A stretch of 64,000 nucleotides of DNA from an uncultured Planctomycetota bacterium (GCA_900696525.1 CAADGL010000012.1:310001-374000); one strand, 5' to 3'. Positions 24,837 to 33,772 are shown, numbered from the stretch's first letter. Numbers and translations are program-made. The notes: a model not told the origin generated them from the sequence alone.

Positions 24837-25713
24837 CCCAACCATCGCCCCCAGCCTGTGCATCGCCTGCGGACGCACGCCACGCGCGGCCGGGCGGCTG
24901 CCTGGCGGCGCTGCGCTGCTGCAATGCCCGCGCTGCCGCCTGGCGTGGTGGCCCTGGCCCGCGTTCGACCCTGCCGCCTTGTACGACCGCGACTACTTTC
25001 AATGCCCGGCCGCCGCGAAGGGCTACGCCGACTACGCTTCGCTCGAACCCGGCCTGCGACGCACGGCCCGGGCGCGCTTGCGGCGAGTCGAGCGGCTGAT
25101 CGGAGCGGACGCCGCCCCGCTCCCGCCGCCGCGCATCCTGGAGATCGGCTGCGGCGTTGGCGTGTTTCTGGACGAAGCCCGGAGGCGGGGCTGGGAAGCG
25201 GCGGGGCTGGAGGTGAGCGCCTACGCCGCGGAAGAGGCGCGCCGCCGGGGGCTCGACGTGCAATGTGCGGCGATCGAGGACGCGAGGCTGGAGCACGGGC
25301 GTTACGACTGCGTGGCGCTCTGGGATGTGATCGAGCATCTGCGCGATCCGCGCGCGGCCCTGGCGCGCGCGGCGGACGCGCTGCGGACCGGCGGGGTGCT
25401 GGCGCTTTCAACCGGTGACGTGACGTCGCTGTGCGCTCGCCTGAGCGGACCGCGCTGGCACCTGTTCAACCTGCCGGAACACCTGTTTTTCTTTTCACCG
25501 GCGGCGCTGCGGCAGATGCTGGCGGCGGCGGGCTGCCGGGTGCATCGCATGACGCGCGAGGTGTACTGGGCGCCGCTGTCGTATTTGTCTGAGCGGGCGT
25601 GCAAGACGCTGGGCGGCGCCCCGGCGGCGCGTCCGGCGGGCGGCTGGGTTCGAGGCTGGCTGGCGCCGGCGACGCTGCTGGACGTGCTGGGCGTCTACGC
25701 CGTGCGCGGCTAG
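24817..25713 (+). CDS. Class I SAM-dependent methyltransferase with N-terminal zinc-ribbon-like segment
   Basis: A 298-residue protein whose ATG at 24817 lies inside the 3' end of panB (20-nt overlap). Residues 12-45 hold two CxxC pairs (CIAC and CPRC), as in family members with an N-terminal zinc ribbon. Residues about 100-215 are a Rossmann methyltransferase domain: ILEIGCGVGVFLDEA, then ALWDVIEHLRDP and a GGVLALSTGD strand. The C-terminal segment contains an HLFFFSPAALRQML pattern seen in small-molecule or lipid methyltransferases of polysaccharide loci. Substrate unknown. Confidence 0.85.
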   Translation: MPPRNPDPTIAPSLCIACGRTPRAAGRLPGGAALLQCPRCRLAWWPWPAFDPAALYDRDYFQCPAAAKGYADYASLEPGLRRTARARLRRVERLIGADAAPLPPPRILEIGCGVGVFLDEARRRGWEAAGLEVSAYAAEEARRRGLDVQCAAIEDARLEHGRYDCVALWDVIEHLRDPRAALARAADALRTGGVLALSTGDVTSLCARLSGPRWHLFNLPEHLFFFSPAALRQMLAAAGCRVHRMTREVYWAPLSYLSERACKTLGGAPAARPAGGWVRGWLAPATLLDVLGVYAVRG

Positions 25714-25718
25714 AGAAG

Positions 25719-26627
25719 CTAGTAATCCGGCAGAGTCCAGACATACCGGCTGCGGAGGTAGCCGAATCGCATGGGCTTGCCCTGCGTGTCGATGATGTGC
25801 CGGGCCCAGGCGATCCGTCCGTCGGTCAGCTCGTAGTAGACGCGCCACGAATCGAGGGCCTTGGGCATGCGCTGAAACTTGCGGGCGCCGGCGTGGCCGT
25901 CGAGGTAGGTCATCATCCCGCGCCCTCCCGGATGGCGGTCGCTGATGCGGTCGACGTTCGACCACCCGCTGTCGGCGACGTAGGCCAGCGCCTCCTCCTC
26001 GTCCTCCTCCACCATCAGCCAGGGCAGGGACTGCGTCGTGTAGCTTTTCCACCACTGCCACGAGTGATTCGCGGGAAAGCCGTCGGCGAACCGCGTGGCG
26101 CGCAGCATTTCCATGCGCGCCCCGGTCAGCAGCGGCGGCGCCGTGTAGCTGTACTTGGTCTCGTTGGCGAAGCTGCCGAACGGGCCGCCGTCAATCACGT
26201 CGATGATGTCCTGCGGACACTTGTAGAGCTCCTCCACCCGCCCCACATAGGGGAAGATCGTCCCCTTGCTCGGCACGTGGTCGCTCTGCTGGCCGCTGTT
26301 GCCGATCGTCCCCAGCCAGTCCAGCGGCCGGTACCGGCCATAATCCACCGGCTGCGGCGGATTGTTCGGCGGCTGCGTCCCCGTGACCATGTCGATGAAG
26401 TCGTTCATTCCACCCGGGAGCGTGCTGTTGTGCTCGCTGGCGTAGGTGATCCAGCCCAGGGCGAGCTGGCGGGCGTTGCTCTGGCACTTCATCGTCCGCG
26501 CCTGGGCCCGCGCGGCAGCCAGGCTCGGCAGCAGGATCGAGATCAGCAGCGCGATAATCGCCACCACAATCAGCAGCTCGACGAGGGTGAACCCGGGCTT
26601 GCGCCGCTTCGCATGAACACGGGGCAT
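25719..26627 (-). CDS. Type II secretion/prepilin-like protein with N-terminal cleavage-methylation motif
   Basis: A 302-residue protein of the planctomycete DUF1559-like or H-X-DG prepilin family. The ATG at 26627 has a strong GGAGGTG site. Residues 11-34 carry the type IV prepilin-like signal GFTLVELLIVVAIIALL, cut by PilD-type peptidases before Phe. The rest is a globular extracellular domain with ISDRHPGGRGMMTYLDGHAG near residue 240, the H-x9-DG-like motif typical of these proteins. They are very abundant in planctomycetes; their roles are mostly unknown. It lies 156 nt downstream of the PP2C phosphatase gene. Confidence 0.92.
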   Translation of the reverse strand: MPRVHAKRRKPGFTLVELLIVVAIIALLISILLPSLAAARAQARTMKCQSNARQLALGWITYASEHNSTLPGGMNDFIDMVTGTQPPNNPPQPVDYGRYRPLDWLGTIGNSGQQSDHVPSKGTIFPYVGRVEELYKCPQDIIDVIDGGPFGSFANETKYSYTAPPLLTGARMEMLRATRFADGFPANHSWQWWKSYTTQSLPWLMVEEDEEEALAYVADSGWSNVDRISDRHPGGRGMMTYLDGHAGARKFQRMPKALDSWRVYYELTDGRIAWARHIIDTQGKPMRFGYLRSRYVWTLPDY

Positions 26628-26783
26628 CGCAGGCACCTCCGAGCGTTCTCGCCGAACCCGACAATCTGACTTGCCACTACCTAAGTTACCGCGCGGCGCG
26701 GCGCCGCCGCAAGGCTGAAAACTCGTCCGCGGCCTGCCCGGTGCCCGGAATCTCGCGGCTGGCCTCCAGACGGCCAAGCGGCG

Positions 26784-28526
26784 TCAGGCGACGGAAGCGA
26801 TCCTCAACCCGACCATGGTCAGGTCATCCGTCTGTTCCGCCAGGCCGACGAAGCGGCGGATGTCCCAGTGAATGGCGCGCAGGGCCCAGTCGGGGTCGAG
26901 GCCACCGTGCTGGCGCAGCGCCTCCAGCAGCCGCTCGCGCCCGTACGCCGCGCCCTGGTAGTCCATCGCCTCGATGGCGCCGTCGGTGTAGAGCAGCACG
27001 AAATCGCCCGCCGCCAGGTCCAGCGCGTGCTCGCAGAAGCGCTCGTCCTCCTGGATGCCCAGCGCCAGCCCGCCATCGCCCGAGGTCGTCGTCCGCCCGT
27101 CGCGGAGCAGCACGAGCGGCTCGTGGCCGGCGTTGGAATAGCTGAGCCGGCGGCGATCGGAGCTGACGGCGACGATGAGCATGGTGACGAACTCGGCGGG
27201 TTCAGTCTCACGGCACAACTGGCGGTTGAGCGCCGTCAGGATCGCTCCGAGATCGCTGCGCTGCTGCGCCTGGGCCCGCAGCGCCCCGCGCACATAAGCC
27301 ATCAGCAGCGACGCGGGCACGCCATGGCCGACGACGTCGACGACCGCCGCGGCCAGGCGTCCGTCGGGCAGGATCAGAAAGTCGCAGAAGTCGCCGCCGA
27401 TGTGCCAGGTGGGCTCGAAGACGAAGGCGAGGCTGACGCCGTCGAACGTCGGCGGCCTGGCGCGGACCATGCGGCGCTGGAGCTGGCCGGCAAGCTCGAT
27501 CTGCCGTTCCATGCGCGCCGCGCGCAGCCGCTCCTCGGCCAGGCGGGCGTTGACGATGGCGACGGCGGCCTGCGAGGCGACGGAACGCAGCACGTGCCGC
27601 TGCGACGCGCGGAACTGGCGCCGGACATCGGTGTAAACGCGCAGCACGCCGACCGGGCGGCCGTGATACATCATGCCGACGGTCAGGCCGCTGACGAGCC
27701 CCTGCTGGCGGGCCGCCTCCTTGAAGCGCACGCGCTCGTCAGCCTGCACATTCTCGATGTAGACGACGTTGCCCCCCAGCGCGAGATCATCGATCGGGTT
27801 CTCACGCCGCAGGATCGCCCCCTTGCTCACGTAGCGCTCGGACAGCCCGTGCACCGCAGCCACCCGCAGCTCGTCCGTGTTCGCGTCGTACAATCGCAGG
27901 CTGCAATAGGGGCAGCGCATCACCCGTGCCGTCTCGCGCACGATGCGCTCGAGCAGCCGCTGAAGGTTCTGCTCCCCGCTGAGCAGCTCGCCGATGTCGC
28001 TGATCAGCGAAAGCTCCTCCGACGCCGCGTCGAGCTGCGCCTCCTGCCGGCAGCGCTGGCTGAGCTGCCGCGAGGCCCAGCGCACCGCGTGCACCCCCGC
28101 CGTGTCGCCCGTGCGCGACAACTCCGGCAGCGCCTCCCACGCCTTGCCCTGCCGCGCCGCGCTCGCATCCTCCGCGTGTGCGGCGGCGTGCTCCCAGCGC
28201 GTGCCGGCCAGCCGGTACTCGCCCAGCCCGATGTAGCCGGCCGTCTGTTGACCCGCGAGCACCGGCGCCACGATGTACCAGGCGCTGGCGTGCTGGACGA
28301 ACGCCAGCCGCGCCGGAGGCTCGTCCGCCGGCACCGCCGTGAACTCAAGCGGCCGCGGAAGCTGGTCGGGCAAGGCACCGACGACGAGGGCGTAGGCGCT
28401 GCGCGGGGGCGAAGCGGTGATGAGCGTTCCCTGGGAGTCGTAGACGGCAAGTCGCATACCGAGGGCGCGGGCGAGGCCGCCGACGAAGTCTTCGAGCGCG
28501 GCCTTGTCGAGCAGTTCTCGCAGCAT
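26784..28526 (-). CDS. PocR-like / GAF sensor with SpoIIE/RsbU-type PP2C phosphatase
   Basis: A 580-residue signalling protein. The N-terminal 165 residues resemble a PocR-like sensor (FVGGLARALGMRLAVYD opening, then WYIVAPVLAG-QTAGYIGLGE). Residues about 173-330 are a GAF domain. Residues about 345-578 are a PP2C-type Ser/Thr phosphatase with intact acidic metal ligands (GGDFCDF, DVVGHGVPAS, LYTDGAIEA, TDDLTMV), typical of RsbU/SpoIIE regulators that dephosphorylate anti-anti-sigma factors. It presumably controls a partner-switching module outside the window. It is divergent from the Rieske gene. Confidence 0.93.
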   Translation of the reverse strand: MLRELLDKAALEDFVGGLARALGMRLAVYDSQGTLITASPPRSAYALVVGALPDQLPRPLEFTAVPADEPPARLAFVQHASAWYIVAPVLAGQQTAGYIGLGEYRLAGTRWEHAAAHAEDASAARQGKAWEALPELSRTGDTAGVHAVRWASRQLSQRCRQEAQLDAASEELSLISDIGELLSGEQNLQRLLERIVRETARVMRCPYCSLRLYDANTDELRVAAVHGLSERYVSKGAILRRENPIDDLALGGNVVYIENVQADERVRFKEAARQQGLVSGLTVGMMYHGRPVGVLRVYTDVRRQFRASQRHVLRSVASQAAVAIVNARLAEERLRAARMERQIELAGQLQRRMVRARPPTFDGVSLAFVFEPTWHIGGDFCDFLILPDGRLAAAVVDVVGHGVPASLLMAYVRGALRAQAQQRSDLGAILTALNRQLCRETEPAEFVTMLIVAVSSDRRRLSYSNAGHEPLVLLRDGRTTTSGDGGLALGIQEDERFCEHALDLAAGDFVLLYTDGAIEAMDYQGAAYGRERLLEALRQHGGLDPDWALRAIHWDIRRFVGLAEQTDDLTMVGLRIASVA

Positions 28527-28590
28527 TCGCCGAGTTTACACGGAGCTCCGGGTCAGCGCCGATCGGGACCCCTCCCTCGGTCTCCTGCTC

Positions 28591-28617
28591 GTGACGGAAC
28601 GCCCGGCCGCGTAGAAT
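28591..28617 (+). promoter_or_regulatory. Candidate promoter for the Rieske gene
   Basis: TAGAAT at 28612-28617 is a good -10 box; GTGACG at 28591-28596 is a partial -35 with 15-nt spacing. The -10 overlaps the first ATG of the Rieske frame, which argues for the downstream GTG start. TAGAAT also appears before uvrA and at the right edge of the window. Confidence 0.4.
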
Positions 28618-28675
28618 GAGCCGCGACGCGCCGCAGCCGGCCTTGTGCGGCTTCCGCGCGGCCCCCGGAGGTTCC

Positions 28676-29782
28676 GTGGCTGCACCGCAGCTCGACATCG
28701 ACGCCGACATCCGCCGGGCGCAGGCTCCGCCGGGCTGGGTCTATACCGACCCCGAGGTCTATCGCGTGCTGCTGGAGCGCGGGTTTCGGCCGTCGTGGCA
28801 GATCGCCGCGGATGCCTCGGACGTGCGCCTTCCCGGCGCGGTCCACCCGCTCACGCTGCACGAAGGCTCGCTGGCCGAGCCGCTGCTGCTGACGCGCGAC
28901 CACGACGACGGGCTGCATTGCCTGTCGAACGCCTGTACACACCGAGGCACGCTGGTTTGCGAGCACCCGGGCAACGAGCGCAGCTTGCGCTGCCGCTACC
29001 ACGGACGGCGCTTCGGCCTCGACGGCGCGTTTCAGCACATGCCCGAGTTCGACGGCGTCGCCGACTTCCCATCGCCCGCCGACAACCTGCCGCGCGTGCC
29101 CTTCGGCGTTTGGGGGCCGCTGGTCTTCGCGAGCGCCTCGCCGGCGCCGCACGCGCCGCTGGAGCGCCTGCTGGAGCCGGTGACGCGGCGCGTGGGTTTC
29201 CTGCCGCTGGCGGCGGCACGTTTCGACCCGGGGCGCTCGCGCGATTACCTGGTTCAGGCAAGCTGGGCGCTGTACTGCGAGAACTATCTCGAAGGGTTCC
29301 ACATTCCCTTCGTGCACGCCGGTCTCAACGCCACGCTGGACTACTCGGCGTACCGCACGGAGCTGTACGAGTGGTGCAGCTTGCAGGTCGGCGTGGCCAA
29401 GAGCGACGAGGGCTGCTTTGAGCTGCCCGCGGGGCACGCCGACCACGGGCAGCGGATCGCCGGGTACTACTTCTGGCTGTGGCCGAACACGATGCTGAAT
29501 CTCTATCCCTGGGGCATCTCGGTCAACATCGTCCGTCCGCTGGCCGTCGACCGCACGAAGGTCTCCTTCCGCAGCTACGTCTGGGACCCCGGAAAGCTCG
29601 ACAGCGGCGCGGGAGCCGCCCTGGACCGCGTCGAACGCGAGGACGAGGCGGTCGTCGAGGCTGTGCAGCGCGGCGTGCGCTCGCGGCTGTATGGGCGCGG
29701 GCGCTACTCGCCGACGCGCGAGCAGGGCACGCACCATTTCCACCAACTGCTGGCAGCGTGTCTGAACGGCCAGGGAGACTGA
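28676..29782 (+). CDS. Rieske non-heme iron ring-hydroxylating-type oxygenase, alpha subunit
   Basis: A 368-residue protein (388 if the ATG at 28616 were used). I choose GTG at 28676 because GGAGG lies 4 nt before it and a -10 element covers the earlier ATG. The Rieske cluster motif is CTHRG followed by CRYHG (near residues 85 and 107). The mononuclear iron site lies in NYLEGFHIPFVH (near 195-206), with an Asp ligand expected near the C-terminus. Members oxidise or demethylate aromatic, steroid or quaternary-amine substrates using a separate reductase; no reductase is in the window. It is followed at 4 nt by a tiny membrane-protein gene and then a lone permease. Confidence 0.9.
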   Translation: MAAPQLDIDADIRRAQAPPGWVYTDPEVYRVLLERGFRPSWQIAADASDVRLPGAVHPLTLHEGSLAEPLLLTRDHDDGLHCLSNACTHRGTLVCEHPGNERSLRCRYHGRRFGLDGAFQHMPEFDGVADFPSPADNLPRVPFGVWGPLVFASASPAPHAPLERLLEPVTRRVGFLPLAAARFDPGRSRDYLVQASWALYCENYLEGFHIPFVHAGLNATLDYSAYRTELYEWCSLQVGVAKSDEGCFELPAGHADHGQRIAGYYFWLWPNTMLNLYPWGISVNIVRPLAVDRTKVSFRSYVWDPGKLDSGAGAALDRVEREDEAVVEAVQRGVRSRLYGRGRYSPTREQGTHHFHQLLAACLNGQGD

Positions 29783-29786
29783 CGCG

Positions 29787-29960
29787 ATGCTCCGCCGCCG
29801 CCGGCGTCTGCCGCTCCTGCTGTCGCTGCCGCTGCGGCTGCTGTATCTCGTGCTGGTGGTCGGCCTGGCGGCGTGGCTCTACTGTCGCACGCCGGCGGAC
29901 GTGAAGCGCGCCATGTACGAGACGTACATCGCGCCGCCGGACGAGTCCGCCGATCGCTGA
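29787..29960 (+). CDS. 57-residue single-pass membrane protein
   Basis: A short gene just after the Rieske oxygenase (4-nt gap). The ATG at 29787 has GGGAGA about 9 nt upstream. The product starts with five Arg residues, has one hydrophobic helix (about residues 8-32, rich in Leu and Val) and a short hydrophilic tail with TPADVKRAMYETY. The strongly positive N-terminus predicts an N-in topology. No family is recognised. Its tight spacing and good ribosome site make it a likely real gene, perhaps a membrane adaptor for the oxygenase or the downstream permease; this is inference. Confidence 0.65.
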   Translation: MLRRRRRLPLLLSLPLRLLYLVLVVGLAAWLYCRTPADVKRAMYETYIAPPDESADR

Positions 29961-30006
29961 GCACGAGGGCGGAGCAGGGCGCGGCGTCCGCTGCTGGACC
30001 AGGCCG

Positions 30007-30933
30007 ATGGTGCGGTTCATACTCGGGCGACTGCTGGGCTTTCCGCTGCTGCTGGCGGCGATGTACGCCGGCGCCGTGCTGCTCATCATGGCCACGCCGG
30101 GGGAGCCGTTCGAGAGCGGGGAGCGGGCGCTGCCGGCGGACGTGCTGGCCGAAAAGCGGCGTGCGTTCAACTATGACCAGCCGTGGTACCTGCGTTATTT
30201 CTGGACCTGGCCGCGGCGGCTGGTGTGGGACCAGGACCTGCCGGCGCATCAGTACGAGGACTGGACCGTCGTCGAGATCATGCGCGACGCGCTGCCCGTC
30301 TCGCTGCAACTCGGGCTGCTGGCGCTGAGCACGGCGCTGGTGCTCGGCGTGCTGACCGGCGTGGCGTCGACGATCGGCCGCGGGCGCTGGTGGGCGCACG
30401 CCGCGACGGCGCTGGGGCTCGTAGGCATCTCGCTGCCGACGTTCGTGGTTGGGATGGCATTGCTGATCGTGTTCGGCCTGTGGCTGCGCGTCGTGCCGGT
30501 CGGCGGATGGGGGCGCGCGCCGCAGGCGCTGCTGCCGGCGCTGACGCTGGCGCTGCCCTATGCGGCGTACATCTCGCGGCTGACGCGCGGGGCGCTGCTC
30601 GACGCCTACCGCGAGGACTACATCCGCACGGCGCGGGCCAAGGGCCTGAGCGAGGCGCGCGTGCTGTTCGACCACGCGCTGCGGAACGCCCTGCTGCCCG
30701 TGCTCAGCTATCTTGGGCCGGCGGCGGCGGCGATCTTCACGGGGTCCTTCGTGGTCGAGCGGGTCTTCAGCATTCCCGGCATGGGCACGCACGTGGTCGA
30801 GTCCATCAACAATCGCGACCCGAGCCTGATCCTGGCGACCGTGCTCGTCTACGGCGCGTTCCTGGCGAGCTTCAACCTGGCCGTCGACGTGCTGTATGCC
30901 TGGGCCGACCCGCGCATCCGGCTCGGGCGCTGA
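30007..30933 (+). CDS. OppB/DppB-type ABC transporter permease (no partner genes nearby)
   Basis: A 308-residue inner-membrane protein with about six hydrophobic helices. The cytoplasmic coupling loop carries YIRTARAKGLSEARVLFDHALRNALLP, the EAA-loop of peptide/nickel-type permeases, and the C-terminus has FSIPGMGTHVVESINNRDP. Such permeases normally pair with an OppC-type permease, two ATPases and a binding protein; none of these follows, and the next gene converges. The partners must be elsewhere, or the gene works in a reduced system. It is 46 nt downstream of the small membrane gene and probably shares the Rieske transcript. Confidence 0.92.
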   Translation: MVRFILGRLLGFPLLLAAMYAGAVLLIMATPGEPFESGERALPADVLAEKRRAFNYDQPWYLRYFWTWPRRLVWDQDLPAHQYEDWTVVEIMRDALPVSLQLGLLALSTALVLGVLTGVASTIGRGRWWAHAATALGLVGISLPTFVVGMALLIVFGLWLRVVPVGGWGRAPQALLPALTLALPYAAYISRLTRGALLDAYREDYIRTARAKGLSEARVLFDHALRNALLPVLSYLGPAAAAIFTGSFVVERVFSIPGMGTHVVESINNRDPSLILATVLVYGAFLASFNLAVDVLYAWADPRIRLGR

Positions 30934-30938
30934 GCCGC

Positions 30939-31457
30939 TCAGCCGTTCAACCAGCGCAACAGCAGCAGAAAGAAGGCCAGCCCGAGCGCCGTCGCCGCGA
31001 CCACGCGCGCCCAGCCCCGCGAAGCCTCCGGACCGGCCGCAGGAGCCCCCGCCGGCGACAGCACGTGCTCGCCGCCGAACTGGACTTCGGCGATCAGCAA
31101 CTGCGCGTGGAAGTCGGAGATGCCAAGCCGCCGTCCCTCGTCCAGGATCGCCTGCCGGTTCGAGTGGCGCAGGAGCCCGTCCTCGATCGAGGCGGCGATC
31201 AGGCGCCGCAGTTGGTCGAGCCGATCGGGCTCATGGCCGGCGTGCTCGTCGGCCAGCTCGGCCTGGCGCCGCGGATCGCGCAGCACCCGGTACGCCTGAT
31301 GCAGGGCCGCGAGCTGCCGGCGGGCGGCGTCGTGTCGCGCCGGCTCGTCAAGGGCGGCGACCAGCCTGCTGCGCTCAGATAGAAACCGGCGCGTGACCTC
31401 GATGGGATCGTGGCGCCCCGGCGTGAGTCCTAGAATGCTGAAGTAGTCGCGTGACAT
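30939..31457 (-). CDS. Degenerate J-domain protein with C-terminal membrane helix
   Basis: A 172-residue protein opening with DYFSILGLTPGRHDP and the helices of a DnaJ J-domain (residues 4-75, including ALHQAYRVLRDP). The His-Pro-Asp motif needed to stimulate DnaK ATPase is absent at its usual place between helices II and III; only an unrelated His-Asp-Pro occurs in the first loop. A single hydrophobic helix ends the protein (about residues 148-168). An in-frame TTG 18 nt upstream is a weaker start than the ATG at 31457. It may be a membrane-tethered, DnaK-independent adaptor. It converges on the permease gene with a 5-nt gap. Confidence 0.8.
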   Translation of the reverse strand: MSRDYFSILGLTPGRHDPIEVTRRFLSERSRLVAALDEPARHDAARRQLAALHQAYRVLRDPRRQAELADEHAGHEPDRLDQLRRLIAASIEDGLLRHSNRQAILDEGRRLGISDFHAQLLIAEVQFGGEHVLSPAGAPAAGPEASRGWARVVAATALGLAFFLLLLRWLNG

Positions 31458-31550
31458 CCTGGTGTCCGGCTCCAACCTAACACTACGCGCCGCAGGTGCG
31501 GAAGATCAATCTGAAAGCGGCCTTTTCGGCGTCCATTCGCGGTGCCCGAG

Positions 31551-31580
31551 TTGACGCTGCGCGCCGGAGGCCGATACATT
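31551..31580 (+). promoter_or_regulatory. Candidate promoter for Gfo/Idh/MocA gene
   Basis: TTGACG at 31551-31556 and TACATT at 31575-31580 are spaced by 18 nt, a fair match to a housekeeping promoter. Transcription would start near 31588, about 55 nt before the ATG at 31642. Confidence 0.45.
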
Positions 31581-31641
31581 CTTCCGGGCGGGCCGCAGGG
31601 CCCTTGACGCACGTGTGACCCCCGCACATGCAGGTGTGCTC

Positions 31642-33003
31642 ATGAATCCTGAACAAGCGGCCGGCCGGCCGGATGTATCCCGTCGCCAGTTCCTCCAGAC
31701 CGCCGCCGTCGCCGGCGCAGGGCTCGTGCTGTCGCAAGCGGCCAAGGCGGCGCCGGAGCTTCTGACGCCGCAGGAGGCGGCGGGTGACGAGCTGGCGCTG
31801 GGCGTGGTGGGCGTGGGCAGCCAAGGGCGGATCCTGCTTCAGCGCTGCGTGAAGATTCCCGGCGTGCGGTTCGTGGCGGTGTGCGACATCTGGCCGTATC
31901 ACCAGCAGTACGCGGCGAACATCCTGAAGAAATATGACCAGGCGGTCAGCGTGTACGAGGACTACCGCGAGATGCTCGCGAAGGAGAAGCACCTCGACGC
32001 GGTCATCGTGGCCACGCCCGACTGGAAACACGCGGAGATCACCATCGCCGCCCTGAAGGCCGGCAAGCACGTCTACTGCGAGAAGGAGATGTCCAACTCG
32101 CTCGACGACGCGCGGCAGATGGTGCTGACCGCGCGGCAGACAGGCAGGCTGCTCCAGATCGGCCATCAGCGGCGCAGCAACCCGCGCTACTGGCATGCGC
32201 TCAAGCTGATCGAGAAGGACAAGGTGCTCGGCCGCATCACGCACTTCTACGGCCAGTGGAACCGCCCGCGGCTCTACGAGATCGGCTTCCCCCCGGGAAA
32301 GGAGCTGGCCGACGACGCCCTCAAGCGCCACGGCTACGACACGATGGAGCGCTTCTGCAACTGGCGCTGGTATCGGCAGTACTCCGGCGGCGCCATGGCC
32401 GATCTCGGCTCGCACCAGGTCGACGTCTTCAACTGGTTCCTCAAGACTCCGCCGCGCAGCGTGCTGGCCAGCGGCGGGCTCGACTACTTCAACGGCCAGG
32501 GCCGCGAGTGGTACGACAACGTCGTCAGCATCTACACCTACGCGACGCCCGCCGGCGTGGTCCGCGGCAGCTACCAGGTGCTGAACACCACCAGCCACGG
32601 CGGCTACTACGAGACCTTCATGGGCGACGAAGGCTCGCTGGTTATTTCCGAGGACGTGCGCAAGGGCCTGCTGTACCGCGAGGTCAGCGCCAAGCGCCGC
32701 GAGTGGGAGGACGAGTCGCAGAAGATCGAGTCGATGGACCGCGAGGCGATCGAGCTGAAGATCGGCGAGACGCGCACCGCCGAAGGCGAACGCACCGCCG
32801 AGGGCCAGAGGCTGCTTGAAGAGAGCCAGAAGGACATTCACCAGCTCCACCTGGAGAACTTCTTCAACGCGATTCGCGGGACGACGACGCTGACCTGTCC
32901 GCCGGAAGTCGGGTACGAGACCTGCGTCTCGGTGCTGCGGGCGAACGACTCGGTGGCGGCGGCCCGGGAGCTGCTCTTCAAACCGGAGGACTTCGTCGCG
33001 TAG
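31642..33003 (+). CDS. Tat-exported Gfo/Idh/MocA family oxidoreductase
   Basis: A 453-residue NAD(P)-dependent dehydrogenase family protein. Residues 13-19 (SRRQFLQ) are a twin-arginine export signal followed by a hydrophobic AAVAGAGLVL, so it probably works in the periplasm. The Rossmann motif GVVGVGSQG is near residue 51. The EKP catalytic motif of the family reads CEKEMSNSLDDA near residue 155: the Lys is kept, the Pro is replaced. Later GSHQVDVFNWFL carries the conserved Asp-x-x-x-N pattern. Planctomycetes have many such proteins, often sugar oxidoreductases. The ATG at 31642 follows AGGTG. It stands alone between divergent and convergent gaps. Confidence 0.93.
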   Translation: MNPEQAAGRPDVSRRQFLQTAAVAGAGLVLSQAAKAAPELLTPQEAAGDELALGVVGVGSQGRILLQRCVKIPGVRFVAVCDIWPYHQQYAANILKKYDQAVSVYEDYREMLAKEKHLDAVIVATPDWKHAEITIAALKAGKHVYCEKEMSNSLDDARQMVLTARQTGRLLQIGHQRRSNPRYWHALKLIEKDKVLGRITHFYGQWNRPRLYEIGFPPGKELADDALKRHGYDTMERFCNWRWYRQYSGGAMADLGSHQVDVFNWFLKTPPRSVLASGGLDYFNGQGREWYDNVVSIYTYATPAGVVRGSYQVLNTTSHGGYYETFMGDEGSLVISEDVRKGLLYREVSAKRREWEDESQKIESMDREAIELKIGETRTAEGERTAEGQRLLEESQKDIHQLHLENFFNAIRGTTTLTCPPEVGYETCVSVLRANDSVAAARELLFKPEDFVA

Positions 33004-33136
33004 CTCCCGTTTGGCACGGCGGCATTCGCGCGGTAGAGTCCGGGGTCGTGCTGCGCGTTCCCGGCGCCGGCTAGGGTCTTGAGAGCGCCCTCGACCAGGG
33101 CGCCGTCGCCGCCAATCGCGCGCCGGCAAGCCAGCG

Positions 33137-33772
33137 ATGGAGCAGTACGCCTTGTCCCAGACCGCGGTCCAGCGTTTCTACCGTTATCACGCGCGGGTCT
33201 ATGACAGCACGCGTTGGATGATTCTGCACGGCCGGCGACGGGCGGTCGAGCGGCTGAGGCTCACGCCGGCGTCGAGCGTGCTGGAGGTCGGCTGCGGCAC
33301 CGGCCTGAACTTCCGGTACGTGCTGGATCATCTCGACCCGCAGAACGGCCGGCTGACCGGGCTGGACTTCTCGGCCGACATGCTGGAGCGTGCCGCGCGG
33401 CGCGTGTCGTCGCGGCATTGGGACAACGTCGCCCTGGTTCAGGGCGACGCGACGACGATGTCGCTCGGCCGGCGGTTCGACGGCATCCTGTTCGCCTACA
33501 GCCTGACGATGATCCCGGACTGGGAGGCGGCGCTGCGGCGCGCCTGCGAGCATCTGAAACCGGGCGGCCGGCTGGTCGTGCTGGACTTCGGCCGGTTCGC
33601 GGGCTGGGGGCCGCTGGGGCCGCCGATGCGCGCCTGGCTCAAGGCCAACCACGTGCTGACGATGCGGCCCTATCTCGACCTGCTGCGCGAGCTGTTCTCG
33701 GAGCTGGAGATTCACCACTGGCTGGGGGGATACAACTTCACCGCCGTCGGGAGGAGGCCGCGCCATGCCTGA
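33137..33772 (+). CDS. btaB: BtaB-like S-adenosylmethionine methyltransferase (betaine lipid synthesis)
   Basis: A 211-residue methyltransferase with the SAM motif VLEVGCGTGLNFRYV near residue 50 and the FSADML and LAYSLTMIPDWE-like segments (ILFAYSLTMIPDWE). Its 3' end overlaps the DUF3419 (BtaA) gene by 8 nt. In Rhodobacter BtaB adds three methyl groups to diacylglyceryl-homoserine to make the betaine lipid DGTS; the pairing with a BtaA homologue makes that role likely. Such lipids replace phospholipids when phosphate is scarce. Alone, the gene could be another lipid N-methyltransferase. I see no clear Pho box in the preceding 130 nt. Confidence 0.85.
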   Translation: MEQYALSQTAVQRFYRYHARVYDSTRWMILHGRRRAVERLRLTPASSVLEVGCGTGLNFRYVLDHLDPQNGRLTGLDFSADMLERAARRVSSRHWDNVALVQGDATTMSLGRRFDGILFAYSLTMIPDWEAALRRACEHLKPGGRLVVLDFGRFAGWGPLGPPMRAWLKANHVLTMRPYLDLLRELFSELEIHHWLGGYNFTAVGRRPRHA

